Positions 24,997 through 27,632 of a DNA stretch of 27,632 nucleotides are shown here, in pieces; within the stretch, counting starts at the first letter, position 1; each line of letters begins with the position of its first letter. The stretch is from Accumulibacter sp031732795. GTDB lineage: Bacteria; Pseudomonadota; Gammaproteobacteria; Burkholderiales; Rhodocyclaceae. The stretch is from the NCBI GenBank assembly GCA_031732795.1, contig JAVMKC010000050.1:1-27632 (forward strand). Reading direction: 5' to 3'. The notes below the pieces were generated by a model. It was not told the DNA's origin. It saw only the letters and a list, made by a program, of their open reading frames with translations, and did not search any database. The translations under genes and the position numbers were made by a program.

Positions 24997-25260
24997 ACAT
25001 TTCATTTCAAGGGGCTGGTCACCGGCTGGCCCCAGCGTTGTTGACCGTCACTCGCTGCACATCCGATAAGCTGCCCGACATTCGTCGATTGCCAATGAAA
25101 TGCCCACCGTCTTTCCTTCCCCTGACGTTCGCCGGTGGTCTGGAACGCGCCGGGAAATCGACCGGAACAAGCCTGCTTTCTCTCGCCGCCATCCCACGGT
25201 ACGACAGACAACGTGATCACTTTTCCTGCTGACCGGCAGGTTCAATTCAGGAGCAACATC
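24997..25260 (+). other. 264-bp gap between glgM-like gene and glgE
   Basis: No gene is supported. An in-frame upstream extension of glgE reaches 25135 but has no ribosome binding site and no family similarity. The gap holds a weak GC-rich stem near 25011-25034 (GGGGC and GCCCC) and an 8-bp palindrome GTGATCAC at 25213-25220, about 40 bp before the glgE start. An independent glgE promoter may lie here, but I could not define one. Confidence 0.45.
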
Positions 25261-27219
25261 ATGTTTCCCCAAGACTATCCCCGAGTAAACATTGAAGCCG
25301 TCAAGCCGCAGATCGACGGTGGACGGTATCCGATCAAGAGGGTGATCGGCGAGAAAGTCCATGTCAGTGCCGACATTTTCAAAGAAGGCCACGACAAACT
25401 CGCTGCCCTGCTGAAGGTGCGCAAGGTCGGCAACAAGGAGTGGCAGGAAAGCCCGCTGACCCAGGGCGACAACGACCATTGGTACGGCGAATTCACGGTC
25501 ACGGCCATCGGACGTTGGGAATACACCATCGAAGCCTATGCCGAGCCTTATTTGTCGTGGGTCGACGAGATCACCAAGAAAAACCTGCCCGGAGCCAATA
25601 TCGGCAGCGAACTCTTGGAAGGGCTGACGATCATCAAGAAGGGTGCGGCCAAGGCGCAGAAAGACGATCGCGCGCGAATGGAGAACATCATCGCCGCGCT
25701 CGAAAGCGCGCTCACCGCCGGCGAACATGCCGGCGCGGTCGAACTCGGTGTCGGCAACGTCATGCGCTCACTCATGGCCAAGTATCCCGACCGCAGCGAA
25801 GGCTACGAATTGACACCCTCATTACAAGTGATGGTCAATCGGCCGGTCACCCGTTTCGCCGCCTGGTACGAATTCTTTCCCCGTTCGCAAAGCAACACCC
25901 CCTATCGACACGGCACGTTGCAGGACAGCATCCGTCGCTTGCCGGCAATCAAGGCCATGGGCTTCGACGTTATCTATCTGCCACCGATTCATCCGATCGG
26001 CTACGCCTTCCGCAAAGGAAAAAACAACAGCCTGACCGCCCTCCCCGATGATGTCGGCAGTCCCTGGGCCATCGGCAACGAACACGGCGGCCATACCGGG
26101 CTGGAACCCAAGCTGGGCACCTGGGCCGATTGGGACCAGTTCGTCGCCAGTTGTCGCGAACTGGGCATCGAAATCGCGCTCGACTACGTGATGAACTGTT
26201 CCCCCGACCACCCCTACGTTGCCAAGCATCCGGACTGGTTCTTCCATCGCCCCGACGGTTCGATCAAGTACGCCGAAAATCCGCCCAAGAAATATCAGGA
26301 CGTTTATCCGCTCAACTTCGGCACGACCGACCGGGCCGGGTTATGGCAGGAGATGCTGCATATCTTCCTGTTCTGGATCAGCAAGGGGGTGACCACTTTC
26401 CGGGTCGACAATCCGCACACCAAACCAGTGCCGTTCTGGGAATGGGTGATCGGAGAAGTGCATCGGGTCCATCCGGAAGTGATTTTCCTGGCCGAAGCGT
26501 TCACCAAACCGAAGATGATGCGCTTGCTGGCCAAGATCGGTTTCGCGCAGTCCTACACTTACTTCACTTGGCGCAACAATAAATACGAACTGGCCGAGTA
26601 TGTCGGCGAACTGACCGGCAGCGAAATGAAGGACTATTTCACCGGCAACTTCTTCGCCAACACTCCGGACATTCTGCCTCCAATTCTCCAGATCGGCGGC
26701 CGGCCGGCCTTCATCATGCGCGCGGTATTAGCGGCGACGTTGTCCAGCGTTTACGGCATCTACAGCGGTTATGAACTGTGCGAGAACGCCGCTCTGCCCG
26801 GCAAAGAGGAATATCTCGACTCCGAAAAATACGAGATCCGGGTCCGTGACTGGCAGGCGCCGGGAAACATCATCGACGTCATCACCCGCATCAACCGTAT
26901 CCGCCGCGAATCACCCGCCTTGCAGACCTACAACGATGTGCATTTCCTGTCGGTCGACAATCCGCAACTCATCGCCTACGCCAAGATGAGCGCTGACCGG
27001 TCGGACATCATCATCTGCGTGGTCAATCTCGATCCTTTCCACAAGCATTCGGGGACGTTGCAGATTCCGCTCGACCTGTTCGGCATCGACTATCACGAGC
27101 AATATCAGGCTCACGACCTGCTCTCCGACGAACGCTATCGCTGGTGGGGACCGACGGCCTACGTCGAACTCGGCCCCCCTGAAAAAATGGCGCACATCAT
27201 CAAGATCCGTCGCTGGTAA
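25261..27219 (+). CDS. glgE: Alpha-1,4-glucan:maltose-1-phosphate maltosyltransferase GlgE
   Basis: GH13-family transferase of 652 residues that extends alpha-1,4-glucan using maltose-1-phosphate. An N-terminal beta-sandwich (about 1-110: MFPQDYPRVNIEAVKPQIDG) is followed by an inserted helical segment and the catalytic barrel. The barrel has IYLPPIHPIG, the nucleophile D383 in FRVDNPHTKP, the acid/base E412 in FLAEAFTKP and the third acid D470 in NTPDILP. Their spacing agrees with that recalled for the Streptomyces enzyme (D394, E423, D480). The DNPHTKP motif distinguishes GlgE from amylases. The start at 25261 is fixed by AGGAG upstream. It lies behind the GlgM-like gene, and an intrinsic terminator follows. 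No branching enzyme, trehalose synthase or maltokinase lies within the window. Confidence 0.95.
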   Translation: MFPQDYPRVNIEAVKPQIDGGRYPIKRVIGEKVHVSADIFKEGHDKLAALLKVRKVGNKEWQESPLTQGDNDHWYGEFTVTAIGRWEYTIEAYAEPYLSWVDEITKKNLPGANIGSELLEGLTIIKKGAAKAQKDDRARMENIIAALESALTAGEHAGAVELGVGNVMRSLMAKYPDRSEGYELTPSLQVMVNRPVTRFAAWYEFFPRSQSNTPYRHGTLQDSIRRLPAIKAMGFDVIYLPPIHPIGYAFRKGKNNSLTALPDDVGSPWAIGNEHGGHTGLEPKLGTWADWDQFVASCRELGIEIALDYVMNCSPDHPYVAKHPDWFFHRPDGSIKYAENPPKKYQDVYPLNFGTTDRAGLWQEMLHIFLFWISKGVTTFRVDNPHTKPVPFWEWVIGEVHRVHPEVIFLAEAFTKPKMMRLLAKIGFAQSYTYFTWRNNKYELAEYVGELTGSEMKDYFTGNFFANTPDILPPILQIGGRPAFIMRAVLAATLSSVYGIYSGYELCENAALPGKEEYLDSEKYEIRVRDWQAPGNIIDVITRINRIRRESPALQTYNDVHFLSVDNPQLIAYAKMSADRSDIIICVVNLDPFHKHSGTLQIPLDLFGIDYHEQYQAHDLLSDERYRWWGPTAYVELGPPEKMAHIIKIRRW

Positions 27220-27239
27220 ACGGTATCAGACCTGACCCG

Positions 27240-27265
27240 AGCCTCCGCCAGTGCGGAGGCTTTTT
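27240..27265 (+). terminator. Intrinsic terminator of glgE
   Basis: AGCCTCCGC (27240-27248) and GCGGAGGCT (27253-27261) form a perfect 9-bp GC-rich stem with a CAGT loop, directly followed by TTTT. It lies 20 bp after the glgE stop. This is the clearest terminator in the window. Confidence 0.93.
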
Positions 27266-27313
27266 CATTGGCTACGCCAACTGAGCTTCCCTCGAAATTT
27301 CGTCTGCCAAGGG

Positions 27314-27632
27314 TGACCTAAATGGGTTCACTTTTGGAAGGCGGGAAATGAAGATACCGAAACAGGCCTACACGACCGAGTTCAAGGAACCGGCGGTCAA
27401 GCGGATCAAGGATGGGCAAAGCGTCAGCGCGGTTTGCAAGGAACTTGGGCTGAGCGACCAGACCGTGCATAACTGGGTCAAGGCGTCGGCGGAAGGCAAA
27501 CGGAACGGCGCTGGTCGCAAGGCAGTGATGCCGGAGGAGATAGAGCTATCGAGGCTGCGCGCCGAGAATCTCCGGCTCAAGCGGCGCTACAAGGTCACGA
27601 CAGACTCGAAGCACCGCTTGCCGGTGGCGGAG
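27314..27632 (+). mobile_element. Partial IS3-family insertion sequence, internally deleted, cut by window edge
   Basis: The element carries an orfA-type transposase start joined in frame to orfB-type sequence (see the pseudogene entry). Its left end is tentatively placed at TGACC (27314). IS3 elements begin with TG, and the coding region starts 34 bp further in, a typical distance. The right end, target duplication and any remaining orfB lie outside the window. It inserted about 50 bp past the glgE terminator, where it would harm nothing. Confidence 0.7.
27348..27632 (+). pseudogene. IS3-family transposase orfA fused to orfB remnant (3' end outside window)
   Basis: An open frame of 95 codons runs from the ATG at 27348 to the window edge. 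Residues 1 to about 79 are a normal IS3-family orfA: MKIPKQAYTTEFKE, a helix-turn-helix with VCKELGLSDQTVHNWVK, then the start of the leucine zipper LSRLRAENLRLK. In intact relatives the zipper continues with REVEILKKA and orfA ends about 15 residues later. Here the frame instead continues RRYKVTTDSKHRLPVAE, which I recognise as the orfB segment just before the DDE integrase core. About 100 codons of zipper, frameshift region and the N-terminal part of orfB therefore seem to be missing. Such a fusion lacks the normal dimerisation zipper and is probably inactive. Whether the catalytic core follows is not visible. Confidence 0.75.

Noticed and set aside
25011..25034. GC-rich stem after the glgM-like gene as a terminator
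   Set aside because: Pairing is short (GGGGC/GCCCC) with a long loop and no T-run. It is too weak to call.
25213..25220. GTGATCAC palindrome upstream of glgE as a CRP-family site
   Set aside because: CRP sites need half-sites TGTGA and TCACA spaced by six bases. Here they abut and the flanks do not match.
1..27632. CRISPR arrays, tRNA/rRNA genes, prophage or defence islands
   Set aside because: None was seen on reading both strands: no regularly spaced repeats, no tRNA-like folds noticed, and no phage or restriction genes. A covariance-model tRNA scan could not be run.

Overview
The window reads as ordinary chromosome of a Gram-negative bacterium, most likely a betaproteobacterium of the Rhodocyclales/Nitrosomonadales type. 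This is inferred from gene content, not a database match: an Aer-type energy-taxis receptor, an outer-membrane lipoprotein carrier (LolA), the compact blocks trxB-smr, crp-ftsK-lolA and tsaB-rimI-udg, GC-rich codon use with long antisense shadow frames, and several PilZ, CHASE2 and CZB signalling proteins. There are no rRNA or tRNA genes, no CRISPR array and no prophage. One insertion-sequence remnant lies at the right edge.

Layout, left to right. Positions 304-1938 (minus) encode an Aer-like PAS/MCP receptor, preceded at 1-303 by non-coding DNA with a long hairpin. Positions 6738-2312 (minus) hold a compact three-gene signalling operon: an OmpR-type response regulator, a secreted LysM/FecR protein whose GTG start overlaps the regulator's stop, and a CHASE2 sensor histidine kinase. 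A 485-bp region without a convincing gene follows, then a PilZ protein, an AhpD-like peroxidase-related protein, a divergent Tat-exported dienelactone hydrolase, a succinate-semialdehyde dehydrogenase and a divergent NlpC/P60 lipoprotein. Next come a CPA2/Kef-type cation:proton antiporter, a stand-alone cyclic-nucleotide-binding protein and a convergent stand-alone CZB (zinc-binding) protein.

The right half is housekeeping. An OYE-type alkene reductase, an Smr-domain protein and thioredoxin reductase lie on the minus strand. A CRP-like regulator, FtsK and LolA are divergent from them. The convergent tsaB-rimI-udg operon supplies tRNA t6A modification, S18 acetylation and uracil-DNA glycosylase functions. 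The last block pairs a GT4 glycogen synthase of the GlgM/Corynebacterium type with a GlgE maltosyltransferase. Together these could make and polymerise maltose-1-phosphate into alpha-1,4-glucan. A strong intrinsic terminator closes the block. About 50 bp further on, an IS3-family element begins whose orfA runs in frame into orfB-like sequence, suggesting an internally deleted copy.

The most interesting items are the regulator-LysM/FecR-CHASE2 kinase operon, a recurring but poorly understood envelope-sensing arrangement, the GlgM-GlgE pair, and the rearranged IS. I see no clear evidence of a wholly undescribed defence or mobile system.
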